Notes: a model not told the origin generated them from the letters alone. Positions 8,251-17,970 are shown, counted from the stretch's first letter. The stretch is DNA of 64,000 nt from Bacteroidota bacterium (GCA_030834125.1 JAURFW010000003.1:1-64000); one strand, 5' to 3'. Made by a program: numbers and translations.

Positions 8251-8685
8251 TTATTTAAGTAGTTTATAAAGATAAATTAATTCTTCTTCTTGAAGACGCA
8301 TTCTTTCAGAGTCTTTTGTGTTTTTATCTTTAAATCCTAAAAGATGTAGTAGGCCATGTCCAACAACACGAATACATTCTTCTTGAAAAGAAACGTTGTA
8401 TTTTTCTGAGTTTTCTTGAACTCGATCGATAGAAATATATATTTCCCCTTCAATTATTCCTTCTTGGTCAGATAAATCAAAGGTAATTATATCTGTATAT
8501 CTATCATGGTTTAATATAGACTGGTTCATTTCCAATAAAACATTGTCTGAAACAAACACATACTGAAGCCATAATATTGTAAAGTCTAATTCTGAGGCCT
8601 TTTGGTTTAGTATAGATCTTATTTTTTTGCGCTCTGCTTTATTTAAAAAACGAGACTTACCTACAAACAAAATTGATTCTGACAT
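8251..8685 (-). CDS. ybeY: Endoribonuclease YbeY (rRNA maturation factor)
   Basis: A metal-dependent RNase involved in 16S rRNA 3' processing and ribosome quality control. The signature is GHGLLHLLGFKDKNTKDSER near residues 112-131. The first two zinc-binding histidines are present, but the position of the third His in the Escherichia coli motif (HxxxHxxxxxH) is Asp. From memory this KDK form is common in Bacteroidota YbeY proteins. The 144 residues fit the family. The ATG overlaps the upstream gene's stop codon as TAATG, so it is coupled to the LamG cargo gene. Confidence 0.93.
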   Translation of the reverse strand: MSESILFVGKSRFLNKAERKKIRSILNQKASELDFTILWLQYVFVSDNVLLEMNQSILNHDRYTDIITFDLSDQEGIIEGEIYISIDRVQENSEKYNVSFQEECIRVVGHGLLHLLGFKDKNTKDSERMRLQEEELIYLYKLLK

Positions 8686-11147
8686 TAACGAAGCAATAAT
8701 ACAGTTCCCGACAGTTTTTTGCGCTTATTTTTATAATGCGCCTCAATCATATAAATATACATACCATCCATTACGGTAATGTTGTTTATTTTACCATCCC
8801 AACCAATTAACGCATCTCCATTCCAGATAATTTCACCCCAACGGTTATAAATGTACAGTTGGGCATCACCAAAATCTAGGGCAGAATTTACTACCTTAAA
8901 AACAGGGTTTACCCCTTCCGGGCTAAAAGCGTTGGGCACAAAGAAACTATCAAGCTTAGTAGAGTCAAACCCGAGGTCTATTTCTGTTTCGTTAGAAAGG
9001 CTCCAGTTTTTGTTGTTTGGCATAGGCGAGTTGGTGGTTGTTCGAACCCTAAAACGTTGAATACCAAACCCTTGAGGAATATAAAAAGGGGAGTTTGTTG
9101 TTGTAACCAAAGTCCAAAAACCCAATTCAAACCTTTCGATTTCATAAACACTGGACCAGTTATTTTCTACGAAGTGGTTGGGAAGATTCCAGTTGAGAGC
9201 GTTGTTGTTTGTTGACAACAAAACACTACTACTTATTGTGGAGCTATCCGCTACAACGCCACAAACATTATAGCGATTTAGCTTGAAAAAATAAACCTCT
9301 GTGTTAGTTTTGGCTGAGCTGAGTGTCCAATTAAACGCTGTGCTATTAACAACCCCAGAAAAACCCCCAAACCATTGATTTCCATCCTTTTGTGTTTGGT
9401 ATAACAGAGAAAAACTATCCCCAATATTTACATTTGCCGATATTTGAATTTCGTTTTTGTTTTCTACAGACGTAAAATACAGACTAGTTGCTGTTGTGGG
9501 TGGTTGAATTTCGGAAAAAGAAAAATTGAGAATATTTGACGTAGAACTAGCCCCACCTAACAATTTGGTGGATTTCACTACTACCTTGAGATCTACATTT
9601 AGATAGGGGAGTGTGAAGGTATAGGTGTTGTTGCCATTACTAAACAAAGAATCAAATAGTGTTTGATTGGTGTTTGTATCAACAATTATTAGCCTATGAC
9701 CAGAATTCGCCCAACCTACATATTCATCCCATTTTAGGTTTAAGTGTTTATCGCATTGGTATTTCGGAGAAAACCAACCTTGTAAATAAATAGGAGAGTG
9801 GTGGTTGGATATGACGCCTCCATTCCTGCAACTATCAAAACCAGCAATAGCCAACTTGTTGCCTTGTTGAGAGGATCTAAATGTATTTATGTCAAAAACA
9901 TAACTCAAAGCATTGGGTTCGTCAATTAAAATATTATTACCCTGATCGTCTACCTTAAACAGAGAATACCCCATAATATCGGTATCGCTGGGTTTGCTCC
10001 AGCCTGCTATTATTTTCTGAGAATTTGGATCAACACTTACGGAGTCAGGTTCAATATAATCTGGCGCCTTGTCGTCAATGTAAACTATATTGGACAAAAC
10101 AGAATCTCGGCCAACACAACCCGAGTAGCTACTTAAATACAACTCCCACCGTTTTTTATTTGGTAAAATAGTATTTATTATCACAGATTTAATATCTATT
10201 TCTTCTACTAGTGGTTCAAACAAACCAGTGCTATTATCTCGTCCCCACAAACCATAATGATGGAACAAACCAAACGTGTCATTAGAGGGCGTTATAGATA
10301 GGTTGAGTTCGCCCGTTATTCTATCCAAGCAAGCCCTATGTAAAACAGCGGAACTTAACCCACCCTGATTAAGGTCTAAATAATAGTTTCCATAAACTTG
10401 TTCTATTTCACAAGCAGTAAGTGGATGGTCCCAAAAAGCCACCTCATCCAATCTTCCACCAAAAGGAAAAAAGGACTTTGCGCTCATTCCTAAAAACACA
10501 GCAGCAGACGTAGGATATTTTGGGGTATTGTTGGTTGCAGAGGTTTGTTGGTCAAGAAGTTTACCATTTAGATATAGAGACAGAGAATTATTATTCCTAA
10601 CAGCTATAACATTAACCCATTTTTGAGTTGGTATTGTTGATTTAGATTGGCAGACAAAAAGCGAAGTACCTGAATTATTTGACCCTAAAACAGCCACACC
10701 GTCAATGTTTGACATGTAGTTATTAGCCAAAACGATACTTTGACCTGAGCTAGAGGTGTTATTTCCAATCTCTAATAAAACCTGCAAGGAGTTGGATGAA
10801 AGTTTGTTGTCGAGATAAAACCAAAGCGAAATAGTATACTCATCACGCAAAAAGGAATCAGCCTCGATTTCCGCATAAGAGTTTGTCGATCCAGAAAAAG
10901 CACAAGAATAAGTCATACTACTGTGTCTGTCATTTTCAGCGCTAGTGTTGTACCTCAACCCATGAATTCCATTGGCGCTTGAGTCGTAAAGCAACGATTT
11001 GTTGGAACTGTTTGGATAATAAGCAATTAGCCCTCTTTCTGGAATTTTGTGTCCAAATGGATTAATTTGGGAAAACAAAAAAACAGGCTTCACAATAAAA
11101 AGTAAAACTAAAAGCCAAAATTCAATATGGTAGAATTTAAAACGCAA
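8685..11147 (-). CDS. LamG-domain protein with type B T9SS sorting domain
   Basis: A predicted surface or secreted protein of 820 residues. It has an N-terminal signal peptide ending near FLFSQ (about 26), a LamG/concanavalin-like domain (about 38-255; DEYTISLWFYLD, GRLDEVAFWDHPLT), FN3-like beta modules, and a C-terminal CHU_C/type B sorting domain (about 735-820; VPNAFSPEG, YIYNRWGEIIWNG, WDGK). Such proteins cross the outer membrane through T9SS. No Met codon is available near the signal peptide. The start is therefore TTG at 11147, preceded by AAGGA five bases upstream. The ligand is unknown; a carbohydrate-binding or adhesion role is inferred from LamG. Confidence 0.85.
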   Translation of the reverse strand: MRFKFYHIEFWLLVLLFIVKPVFLFSQINPFGHKIPERGLIAYYPNSSNKSLLYDSSANGIHGLRYNTSAENDRHSSMTYSCAFSGSTNSYAEIEADSFLRDEYTISLWFYLDNKLSSNSLQVLLEIGNNTSSSGQSIVLANNYMSNIDGVAVLGSNNSGTSLFVCQSKSTIPTQKWVNVIAVRNNNSLSLYLNGKLLDQQTSATNNTPKYPTSAAVFLGMSAKSFFPFGGRLDEVAFWDHPLTACEIEQVYGNYYLDLNQGGLSSAVLHRACLDRITGELNLSITPSNDTFGLFHHYGLWGRDNSTGLFEPLVEEIDIKSVIINTILPNKKRWELYLSSYSGCVGRDSVLSNIVYIDDKAPDYIEPDSVSVDPNSQKIIAGWSKPSDTDIMGYSLFKVDDQGNNILIDEPNALSYVFDINTFRSSQQGNKLAIAGFDSCRNGGVISNHHSPIYLQGWFSPKYQCDKHLNLKWDEYVGWANSGHRLIIVDTNTNQTLFDSLFSNGNNTYTFTLPYLNVDLKVVVKSTKLLGGASSTSNILNFSFSEIQPPTTATSLYFTSVENKNEIQISANVNIGDSFSLLYQTQKDGNQWFGGFSGVVNSTAFNWTLSSAKTNTEVYFFKLNRYNVCGVVADSSTISSSVLLSTNNNALNWNLPNHFVENNWSSVYEIERFELGFWTLVTTTNSPFYIPQGFGIQRFRVRTTTNSPMPNNKNWSLSNETEIDLGFDSTKLDSFFVPNAFSPEGVNPVFKVVNSALDFGDAQLYIYNRWGEIIWNGDALIGWDGKINNITVMDGMYIYMIEAHYKNKRKKLSGTVLLLR

Positions 11148-11199
11148 GTTGTCCTTATATATGACAAATATTAACGAGCATTTGTTGTGTATAGTCTAA

Positions 11200-12489
11200 T
11201 TAAACCTTGCCGGATAATATTTTAACGAAATTATTTGCATTTAAATGTGTTTGGGCAAGTTCTCGCAAATCTTCGGATGTTGTTTCCCAAACAATTTTTA
11301 ATGCAGACTGATAATAATCTGGTTTTAGATTTTGTAAGAAGATAGACTGAGTTTTAGAGGCGGCGGAAAAAGGACCATCAAAACCCTGTCTAAACAGTCC
11401 CCCGTAATATCTTTTAGCTCGTTCAAGCTCATCATCAGGAATTGGTTCCAACCGTAGTTGTTCGGCTATTTCTAAAGTTTTTTGTAGTGCCATCTCTGCA
11501 TTTTCGGAGTTCATTTCTCCGGCAATAGTCCACGTTTTACCAAGAAAAGCCGGTTTAAAAAAACTAGAAATACCATATGTAAGTCCTTGTTTTTCACGAA
11601 GCTCTTGCATTAACCTAGACCCAAAATAACCACCTAAAACCATGTTGAGTAATGAAAGTTGGAAATTAACTTTGGGCTCTGTTTTGTCTAGGTGACATTG
11701 TAACACCATGCTAACCTGACTACTATTGGGAAGTGTGTGTTTAATAACACTGGCATTAGAACAGGCCAAGGGGTTATCCATTTTTACAAACGGGTTTGCA
11801 AGAGGAAAAGCTTTGCTAAAGAAAGACTTATGAATAGACAGAAGCTCTGAGAACAAAAAATCCGAACAATCACCACTTACGACTAACATAGGACCAGAAC
11901 TCTTGATTTCCGATTGATAAAAGGCAAAAATTTCATCCCTTGTTAGTGTTTGTACATCCTCAACATCACCTGTTATTCCTAAATAATGGTTTTTATAAAG
12001 AGTTTGTCTAGCTAATAAATTTGACCAGTAATTGGGTGTTTGTTTTCTTCTGTCAATACCAGCAGATTTAACAGGTATATAGTGTAACACCTCTTGTTCT
12101 GGATATTCGGCATTTATTATGTGGTCTTCTACCCATTCTAATAGGTTTTTTGAGTGTTCCACAGAACAACGGATTGTAATTTTTGATCCCCAGTCGTTTA
12201 CATCGTTGGTAATAGCAGCACCTAGGTGGTCAATTTGTTTCATTATTTCTTTTTCACTTTTCCCCTTAGCCCCAGATAAAATCAAATCAAAAGCAGCTTG
12301 TGCGATGAAAGCATTTTTTTGCGCTAATTTACCCGTTGGAAACCACAAAGACAGCACGACAACACCTAAATTTTTTGTATAGTTGTGGAAGTATGGAAAC
12401 CCTTGATTGTCTTTTGAAAAATGAAACTCAGGGACATCAAAAAATGATATACTTTTGGTTTGAGGGGCTTGTTCTCTGAAGTTTTTCAT
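11200..12489 (-). CDS. M16 peptidase-family protein, probably non-catalytic subunit
   Basis: A 429-residue insulinase/processing-peptidase family protein. The N-terminal segment corresponding to the zinc site (FPTGKLAQKNAFIAQAAFDL) lacks HxxEH, so it is expected to be inactive. The C-terminal M16 region is intact (GGYFGSRLMQELREKQGLTY, the usual substrate-binding RxxY region). The active partner ends one base upstream (12491). This active/inactive pairing is standard for heterodimeric M16 enzymes. The location (periplasm or cytoplasm) is unclear because there is no obvious signal peptide. Confidence 0.9.
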   Translation of the reverse strand: MKNFREQAPQTKSISFFDVPEFHFSKDNQGFPYFHNYTKNLGVVVLSLWFPTGKLAQKNAFIAQAAFDLILSGAKGKSEKEIMKQIDHLGAAITNDVNDWGSKITIRCSVEHSKNLLEWVEDHIINAEYPEQEVLHYIPVKSAGIDRRKQTPNYWSNLLARQTLYKNHYLGITGDVEDVQTLTRDEIFAFYQSEIKSSGPMLVVSGDCSDFLFSELLSIHKSFFSKAFPLANPFVKMDNPLACSNASVIKHTLPNSSQVSMVLQCHLDKTEPKVNFQLSLLNMVLGGYFGSRLMQELREKQGLTYGISSFFKPAFLGKTWTIAGEMNSENAEMALQKTLEIAEQLRLEPIPDDELERAKRYYGGLFRQGFDGPFSAASKTQSIFLQNLKPDYYQSALKIVWETTSEDLRELAQTHLNANNFVKILSGKV

Positions 12490-12490
12490 A

Positions 12491-13741
12491 TTACACTTCT
12501 TGTTTTTTGGGTGAATAATTTAAAACAGAAACAGAATCACTTTTTAGGGTTGTTTTTGCTTGGTTTATTACAGATTGAAAGTCTAAAAACCTCATATTCT
12601 CCAACTCTTGATTAATGCCATTTACATTACCTGCATTCTCCCAAAAGGCCAGTTTTTGCGCTTTGTTCATGGGGTTTATGAGTTCAAATTGAGCATTGGT
12701 GTAAGCTTTGTTTTTAATGCTTTCAAAATCAAAAACACAATCGGCCGTATTTTCTATATATGACCACATAACCTCTAGAAGTCTATTTTTTACAGTTTCA
12801 TGGGAAACCCCGGGGTTAGCAATACCATATAAAAAGAAGACACCCTCGCCGAGACCCCTTAAATAAAAACATTCTGCAGCATTACATATCCCCTCGCCCT
12901 TAACCAGGGCTTCTTGAAGTGTTGATACTTCGGAACCTCCTAACATATCTGCAAAAACATCTAATTCTAGAGCCCCTTGTTGGCCCAAGTGAGGTCCTTT
13001 CCAAACTAAAAAAACAGCAGGGCTGGGAGAGAGGTCTGTTTCGTTTCTTATTGTTGTTGTGAAACCCGTATCTTCGATGTATTTGTTTTTATTTTCAGAA
13101 CCCACCCTGTCTATTGATTCAAACCATTTTTCACAAAGCCTTTTGGTGTTTTCTAAGTTTAAATTACCAGCAATTGATAATATTGCATTTTTAGGATGGT
13201 AATACTTATCGTAGAAGGCTTTTACATCTTCTAGGGTAGCTTCTTCAACATGTGCGGGCGTTGTACCAATTGTTGGCCATCGATAAGGGCTTTCTTTGTA
13301 TAAAAGTTCTCTTATATGATGCCACAATTCCCCGAATGGTGCATTATAACAACGTTGTTTGAATTCTTCAACAACAACACCTTTTTGAACCTTAAGTGAG
13401 CTATCATTAATGTTTAATTGAAACATACGGTCCGACTCGAGCCAAAAAGCAGTTTCAATATTTTCAACAGGAACACTTATGTAGTAATTGGTATATTCAT
13501 TGTTTGTGAAGGCGTTATTTTGTCCACCCGCATTTTCGATTTCTTGATCAAAAGAGGGTACATTTTTACTCCCTGCAAACATCAGGTGCTCAAACAGGTG
13601 TGCAAAACCAGTTTTTTTTGGGTTTTCATCTCTAGCACCCACATTGTATAAGGTGTTTAATACCACAGTAGACACACTTGGGTCGTAATGGTGAATTACG
13701 CGCAACCCATTTTTTAAAACAAAACGATCAAACTCAATCAC
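12491..13741 (-). CDS. M16 family zinc metallopeptidase, catalytic subunit
   Basis: 416 residues with the inverted zinc motif HLFEH (48-52) and the distal acidic region EYTNYYISVPVENIETAF, so this is the active member of the M16 pair. No ATG exists near the N-terminus. The start is GTG at 13741, which follows TATCTTTG by exactly four bases. It heads a two-gene operon with the inactive homologue. Substrates are unknown; peptide or presequence-like degradation is the family role. Confidence 0.93.
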   Translation of the reverse strand: MIEFDRFVLKNGLRVIHHYDPSVSTVVLNTLYNVGARDENPKKTGFAHLFEHLMFAGSKNVPSFDQEIENAGGQNNAFTNNEYTNYYISVPVENIETAFWLESDRMFQLNINDSSLKVQKGVVVEEFKQRCYNAPFGELWHHIRELLYKESPYRWPTIGTTPAHVEEATLEDVKAFYDKYYHPKNAILSIAGNLNLENTKRLCEKWFESIDRVGSENKNKYIEDTGFTTTIRNETDLSPSPAVFLVWKGPHLGQQGALELDVFADMLGGSEVSTLQEALVKGEGICNAAECFYLRGLGEGVFFLYGIANPGVSHETVKNRLLEVMWSYIENTADCVFDFESIKNKAYTNAQFELINPMNKAQKLAFWENAGNVNGINQELENMRFLDFQSVINQAKTTLKSDSVSVLNYSPKKQEV

Positions 13742-13745
13742 ACCA

Positions 13746-13753
13746 CAAAGATA
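13746..13753 (-). promoter_or_regulatory. -7 promoter element of the M16 peptidase pair
   Basis: TATCTTTG, four bases (TGGT), then the GTG start codon. The element supports GTG as the true start and predicts a leaderless message. Confidence 0.7.
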
Positions 13754-13764
13754 CTTCTGAAAGG

Positions 13765-13778
13765 CGCCTAAATAGGCG
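13765..13778. repeat. Short inverted repeat upstream of the M16 operon
   Basis: CGCCTAAATAGGCG is a perfect palindromic repeat in the 43-base gap between the methyltransferase stop codon and the M16 promoter element. It may be a weak terminator of the upstream gene or an operator; the sequence does not decide. Confidence 0.4.
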
Positions 13779-13784
13779 TAGTTT

Positions 13785-15116
13785 TCAACGAGGAAACACG
13801 GTGTTGCAAAGAAATTGGTTTCTTACTCGCCACTCCATAGGCCAGAGGTTGTTCAATCCATTGTTTATAGAGTTAGATATCCCAATATTAAACTCAAACC
13901 AACGCATTATAACAACCCCACGTTGGGATGATTTTTTAGGAAGAAACTCTCTTCTAAGATAAGCCATTGCTTCTTGGTCGTTTAATTCAACCAAAGGAAG
14001 ACTGGACTCTATCGCCAATAAAGCTATTGCAGGATGTGGCTTCCATTTTCCTTTAAAAACATCACCAAACAACGTACCCACATGAAATAACCCAGGCAAT
14101 AAACAGAGTAGGTTTAAACATTGAAGGTGATAGTTTGGAACAAGCCAATTTTTTGAACGAAAACCAACGTATGAAAACCCGTTAATATCTGATTTTTTTA
14201 TTTCAATTTGTTGAGCCTTGTTTTTGATGGGTTTTGAAGTGCTGATGTTTTTTCGAATAACAGCAAAAAACAACCCCTCTCCCGTAGATCTGTGTGGAAA
14301 ACAACGGTATTGATATTCTTTTAAACAATATAACACCCCAGAAGGATCAATTTTTGAAACATCAACAAGTTCACCGCCCAAAGAATCACAAATGAAATTA
14401 ACGTTTTCTTCATTTTCACTGGTGTTAAAAGTGCAAGTGGAATAAATAAAATAACCACCATCTTTCAAACAGTTCCAAGAGTCACTAACAATACGTTGTT
14501 GCCGTGAAGAACAAAGAGCAATATTTTCAAGCGACCATTCTTGTTGAGCGTTCAGATCTTTTCTAAACATTCCTTCTCCCGAACAAGGTGCGTCACAAAA
14601 AACCATGTCAAACAAAGGGCCCAAATTACCAAACTGCACAGGGTCTGCACTACAAACCCAGGTATTGCCATCTCCCCACTTAGACACATTTTCGGCGAGG
14701 ATGTTTTTCCTACTAGAAATAACTTCATTGGCAACTAATAAGTCAGAGTCTTGCATTAAACTAGAAAGATGAGTGGTTTTTCCACCTGGGGCCGCACAAA
14801 GGTCTAAAACAACAACACTTTCAGCAATCAAGGATCTTAGGTGTTCGAAAACACGACCAATCCACATAGAGTTTGCTTCTTGAACATAATATACACCAGC
14901 ATGGAAAGCCGGATCGGCAGTAAACACAGGGCGCTCTTCAAGATAGTAAGCAGAGTTGCAATGTGCTACCTTGTTGCTATTTTTAGGCACCAAGTTTGTT
15001 TTCTTTGGGTTAATTCGAAGCGATATTGTTGGGTTTGATTGAAGAGATTCGTATAAATCGTTGGCTTCTGGAAGGGGAAGCGTTTTCAATAACAAAGTTT
15101 TAAAATCTTCTTTCAT
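13785..15116 (-). CDS. rsmF: RsmF-like rRNA (cytosine-C5) methyltransferase
   Basis: A NOL1/NOP2/Sun-family SAM-dependent methyltransferase that makes m5C in rRNA. The SAM-binding motif is CAAPGGKT (107-114). DAPCSGEGMF (175-184) and STCTFNTSENEEN (226-238) carry the two catalytic cysteines. The GEGMFRKD form is typical of RsmF, and the C-terminal part (about 300-443) fits the RsmF RNA-binding extension. The start is taken as the ATG at 15116 rather than the in-frame TTG at 15125. It overlaps the menC 3' end by four bases. The exact rRNA position modified is inferred from the family. Confidence 0.87.
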   Translation of the reverse strand: MKEDFKTLLLKTLPLPEANDLYESLQSNPTISLRINPKKTNLVPKNSNKVAHCNSAYYLEERPVFTADPAFHAGVYYVQEANSMWIGRVFEHLRSLIAESVVVLDLCAAPGGKTTHLSSLMQDSDLLVANEVISSRKNILAENVSKWGDGNTWVCSADPVQFGNLGPLFDMVFCDAPCSGEGMFRKDLNAQQEWSLENIALCSSRQQRIVSDSWNCLKDGGYFIYSTCTFNTSENEENVNFICDSLGGELVDVSKIDPSGVLYCLKEYQYRCFPHRSTGEGLFFAVIRKNISTSKPIKNKAQQIEIKKSDINGFSYVGFRSKNWLVPNYHLQCLNLLCLLPGLFHVGTLFGDVFKGKWKPHPAIALLAIESSLPLVELNDQEAMAYLRREFLPKKSSQRGVVIMRWFEFNIGISNSINNGLNNLWPMEWRVRNQFLCNTVFPR

Positions 15117-16126
15117 TTTAAACAATAAAGATAGCCCGACTCAATGGTTGTTTTAGGGTCAAAGTTTTTCACAAACAAACTTCCAGTACCGAGCCCTTGA
15201 GGTAATAAGTTATCATATTGAGAGACCCACTGTGCAATGTCATATAAACCAATATTACCCTCTAGGGCAGAGGTGCTCCACCATCCAATGTTGTTTTTTT
15301 CTGCAAGATTTATCCAATCCTCGCAGCGATCAAAACCACCAATTAGTGTTGGTTTAAGTATTAAATATTCTGGATTTGTCTTATTTAGCAACAAATTTGC
15401 ACTACTTAAGGGTAAGCCAATTAACTCTTCATCCAGAGCAATATCTATCTCAGATTGTGCAATTACACACTCTAATTCGTCCCATTGTCCAGCTTTAATT
15501 GGTTGTTCAATTGAATGTATTTCAAAACGCGAAAGTTCGTGAAGTTTTTCATTGGCATCGTCTATTAAAAAGGCGCCATTTGCATCCAGTCGAATTTCGG
15601 CTTTAAAAGCATTGTGTTTTTTACGAATTTCCTCTATTAATCTACATTCAGCATCAAAATCTAAAGCCCCTACTTTTAGTTTAATACAACGGAAACCAGC
15701 TTCAATTTTATTTAAAGCCTCTTCTCTCATTCCGTTGATGTCATTCATCCAAACCAGGCCATTAATTTCAATTTTGCTTTTGCCCTCAGTAAATGTATTT
15801 ATAACCCAAGTATTGCTGTTGGAATCCCACTTTTTTAAAAGACAAACGAAAGCAAAACGAAGGGTGGGATAAGGCTCAAATTCTTCAATAATGGAAATTA
15901 GTGTTTCACGTGTAAACACCTTTCCTACCCATGGTTTAAGAAGTTCTTCAAGGTTTACTGTGCCATCGGTGCTCAAATCAACAAGCGGAGAAGCCTCTGC
16001 CACAAGTGTGAGGTTTTTTCCATTTGAAAGAGAAATCAAATAAGAGGTTTTTTCGAGATACTCACCCCTAGAGGTTTTTGCTGGCTTTATAAAGTGGAGG
16101 GTTTCTTTTTTAAAATCAAAAATCAT
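15113..16126 (-). CDS. menC: o-Succinylbenzoate synthase
   Basis: An enolase-superfamily enzyme that dehydrates SHCHC to o-succinylbenzoate in menaquinone synthesis. The lysine pair is in CIKLKVGALDFD (about 147-158). Metal ligands lie in IRLDANGAF, SIEQP and ALDEEL, and the second catalytic Lys in LILKPTLIGG. The 337 residues are usual for Bacteroidota MenC. The start is ATG at 16126, six bases after the menA stop region. It lies in a menA-menC pair; the rest of the men pathway is outside the window. The Bacteroidota muconate-cycloisomerase relatives are less likely given menA next door. Confidence 0.9.
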   Translation of the reverse strand: MIFDFKKETLHFIKPAKTSRGEYLEKTSYLISLSNGKNLTLVAEASPLVDLSTDGTVNLEELLKPWVGKVFTRETLISIIEEFEPYPTLRFAFVCLLKKWDSNSNTWVINTFTEGKSKIEINGLVWMNDINGMREEALNKIEAGFRCIKLKVGALDFDAECRLIEEIRKKHNAFKAEIRLDANGAFLIDDANEKLHELSRFEIHSIEQPIKAGQWDELECVIAQSEIDIALDEELIGLPLSSANLLLNKTNPEYLILKPTLIGGFDRCEDWINLAEKNNIGWWSTSALEGNIGLYDIAQWVSQYDNLLPQGLGTGSLFVKNFDPKTTIESGYLYCLK

Positions 16127-16132
16127 AAACAA

Positions 16133-17107
16133 CTATATGGGACCAATAATATCGTGCAAACAAAGGCTCAAAACTAGGTGAATACCACAAAGAAGAAGTG
16201 TTGTTAGTGAAAAGCGCTTCAACAATGGATTAATTTCTTTGCTGTTGTTGGGTTTTAATCCTTCCATTTCTGCAAAATATCGACCCAAAAAAACGGCAGT
16301 AGGAAGAAAAACAAAAAAAACCAAAAGCATTTCAAGATAATGTGTTGAGGTGCTTTCTTTAAACAATTGATTTATATAAAAAACATAAGATGAAACAATT
16401 CCTAAAAAACCAAAAACTAGAAGCAGTTTTTGATAACGAAGCGTGTTTTTTTCACCAAGCCAAACAGCAATAGTTTGTTTATTTGACTCTTTGTCTGTTT
16501 CTAAATCACGATAGTTGTTTGTGTTTAACACCGCTACAGATAAAAACCCAACCCCAACAGACCCCAAAACAACACCAGTGTTAATTGTTCCTCCAAGAAC
16601 TAACAAACCCCCAATTACAGGTATCAAACCAAAGAAAACAAAAACCATTAAATCTCCTAAACCATTGTATCCATAGGCTTTTTTACCAATGGTGTAAAAC
16701 AGGGCTGCTAGAATCCCTAACACACCTAAAAAGAGTATTCCAAACATACTAATGGGGCTTAGGTTGCCAATGAAAAAACTGTAATATAGAGTGGAAATCC
16801 CAACCAAAAAAACAATAAAAGAAAGTATCCAAAGAGCACGTTTCATTTTTGATGGCGTTATAGCACCTGTAGTAAGCATGCGGTCTACTCTGTTTGCTAG
16901 TTGGTCAGTACCTTTTTGAAAATCACCATAATCATTAGCGAAGTTCGACAAGACTTGAAGTCCAACAGCGACAAAAACAACCCCAGAAAGTACATACCAA
17001 TTAATAATGTCAATCTGTTGTAAAGCAAATGAGAGAGCCATTATAACACCACTAATGGCTAGAGGTAATGTTTTTGGTCTAGCAGATATTATCCAAGGGT
17101 TTTTCAT
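16133..17107 (-). CDS. menA: 1,4-Dihydroxy-2-naphthoate polyprenyltransferase
   Basis: A UbiA-family integral membrane enzyme that attaches the isoprenoid chain to DHNA to form demethylmenaquinone. The prenyl-diphosphate-binding motif is FANDYGDFQKGTD (about 56-68), and a second conserved segment is NNYRDLETDKESNKQT (about 197-212). There are about eight or nine hydrophobic helices in 324 residues. The start ATG overlaps the preceding stop by one base, so it is part of the minus-strand operon ending in rsmF. It shows the organism uses menaquinone. Confidence 0.95.
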   Translation of the reverse strand: MKNPWIISARPKTLPLAISGVIMALSFALQQIDIINWYVLSGVVFVAVGLQVLSNFANDYGDFQKGTDQLANRVDRMLTTGAITPSKMKRALWILSFIVFLVGISTLYYSFFIGNLSPISMFGILFLGVLGILAALFYTIGKKAYGYNGLGDLMVFVFFGLIPVIGGLLVLGGTINTGVVLGSVGVGFLSVAVLNTNNYRDLETDKESNKQTIAVWLGEKNTLRYQKLLLVFGFLGIVSSYVFYINQLFKESTSTHYLEMLLVFFVFLPTAVFLGRYFAEMEGLKPNNSKEINPLLKRFSLTTLLLCGIHLVLSLCLHDIIGPI

Positions 17108-17970
17108 CAGAGTAATCGTAAATTTCGTTCAATACTGAGATAAGGTACGTTTTGTGCACCAAATTTTTGGTAAAAATTCGCCACCGATGGAATAGAAGAG
17201 CCTTCAAAATCAATAGATTTATTTGGAAAATGGTCGGCAATATGATCAATTATTCCATGCATCACACCTATGCGCTTTCCCTCTATTGTAGGAGCTGCAC
17301 AAACATAATGTACCATTTTTTTTGATACTAAAAAGATTGCAACTCCAAGTAAAGTGTATTTGTTTTTCGCCAAACAAACATAAATATGGTTGGAGCCGAT
17401 TAATGAACGACAAGCTTTTTCAAAACCTATGTAATCTTCAGGAAACGAAAGTTCCGCTTTATCACCCCAAGCATCGTGGTATGTTTTTATCACTAATCCA
17501 ACATCTTTTGTTTGGGTATAAGATAAACCTGCTTTTTTACATTTATTTACATTTTTTATTGCGTCTTTGTTGAATGGTTTTTCACCATCTTTTCGGTGTA
17601 ATATAAAGTTGGTTTTTTCTTCTGCTTTTTTCACATCTCCAGCAGAAGAATGAACACACAAGTGCACCCTTCGAAATCGAAGAGGAAGTTTTTTAAGAAA
17701 CGCCTCTGTGGTTATGTTGGATAAACCAAAAACACCCAATTGTTGACAGAAATAGGGTTGGTACACATAATAAATCAATCCCCATTTCTTTTGATATGGA
17801 ATTGGAAATACGGCTTCATAATCATTGTAAATTAACCCACCCCATACACTGTTGCAAACCCCTTCTAGATATTCAAACCTTGCATATGGTAAACATTGAG
17901 GACTGTTTGAAACACATTCGTTCCATTTGGCTCGGTCTATTTCATTATTAGTAAAAAATCGAATGCTCAA
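17107..17970 (-). CDS. GNAT/FemAB-like acyltransferase-fold protein
   Basis: A 287-residue soluble protein. The C-terminal half resembles a GNAT or FemAB-type acetyltransferase: LLGVAIFLVSKKMVHYVCAA, then GVMHGIIDHIADHF, then SIDFEGSSIPSVANFYQKFG, the usual order of beta4, the acyl-CoA helix and the closing strand. The N-terminal half reads like the first lobe of FemAB-like proteins. It overlaps the upstream deacetylase-like gene by four bases, so the two are coupled. The substrate is unknown; a cell-envelope modification is inferred from its partner. Confidence 0.7.
   Translation of the reverse strand: MSIRFFTNNEIDRAKWNECVSNSPQCLPYARFEYLEGVCNSVWGGLIYNDYEAVFPIPYQKKWGLIYYVYQPYFCQQLGVFGLSNITTEAFLKKLPLRFRRVHLCVHSSAGDVKKAEEKTNFILHRKDGEKPFNKDAIKNVNKCKKAGLSYTQTKDVGLVIKTYHDAWGDKAELSFPEDYIGFEKACRSLIGSNHIYVCLAKNKYTLLGVAIFLVSKKMVHYVCAAPTIEGKRIGVMHGIIDHIADHFPNKSIDFEGSSIPSVANFYQKFGAQNVPYLSIERNLRLL

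Noticed and set aside
15902-15918. TGTTTCACGTGTAAACA inside menC looks like another parS site
   Set aside because: It has one extra base between the half-sites, which breaks the 16-base palindrome, and it is 7.6 kb from the main cluster.
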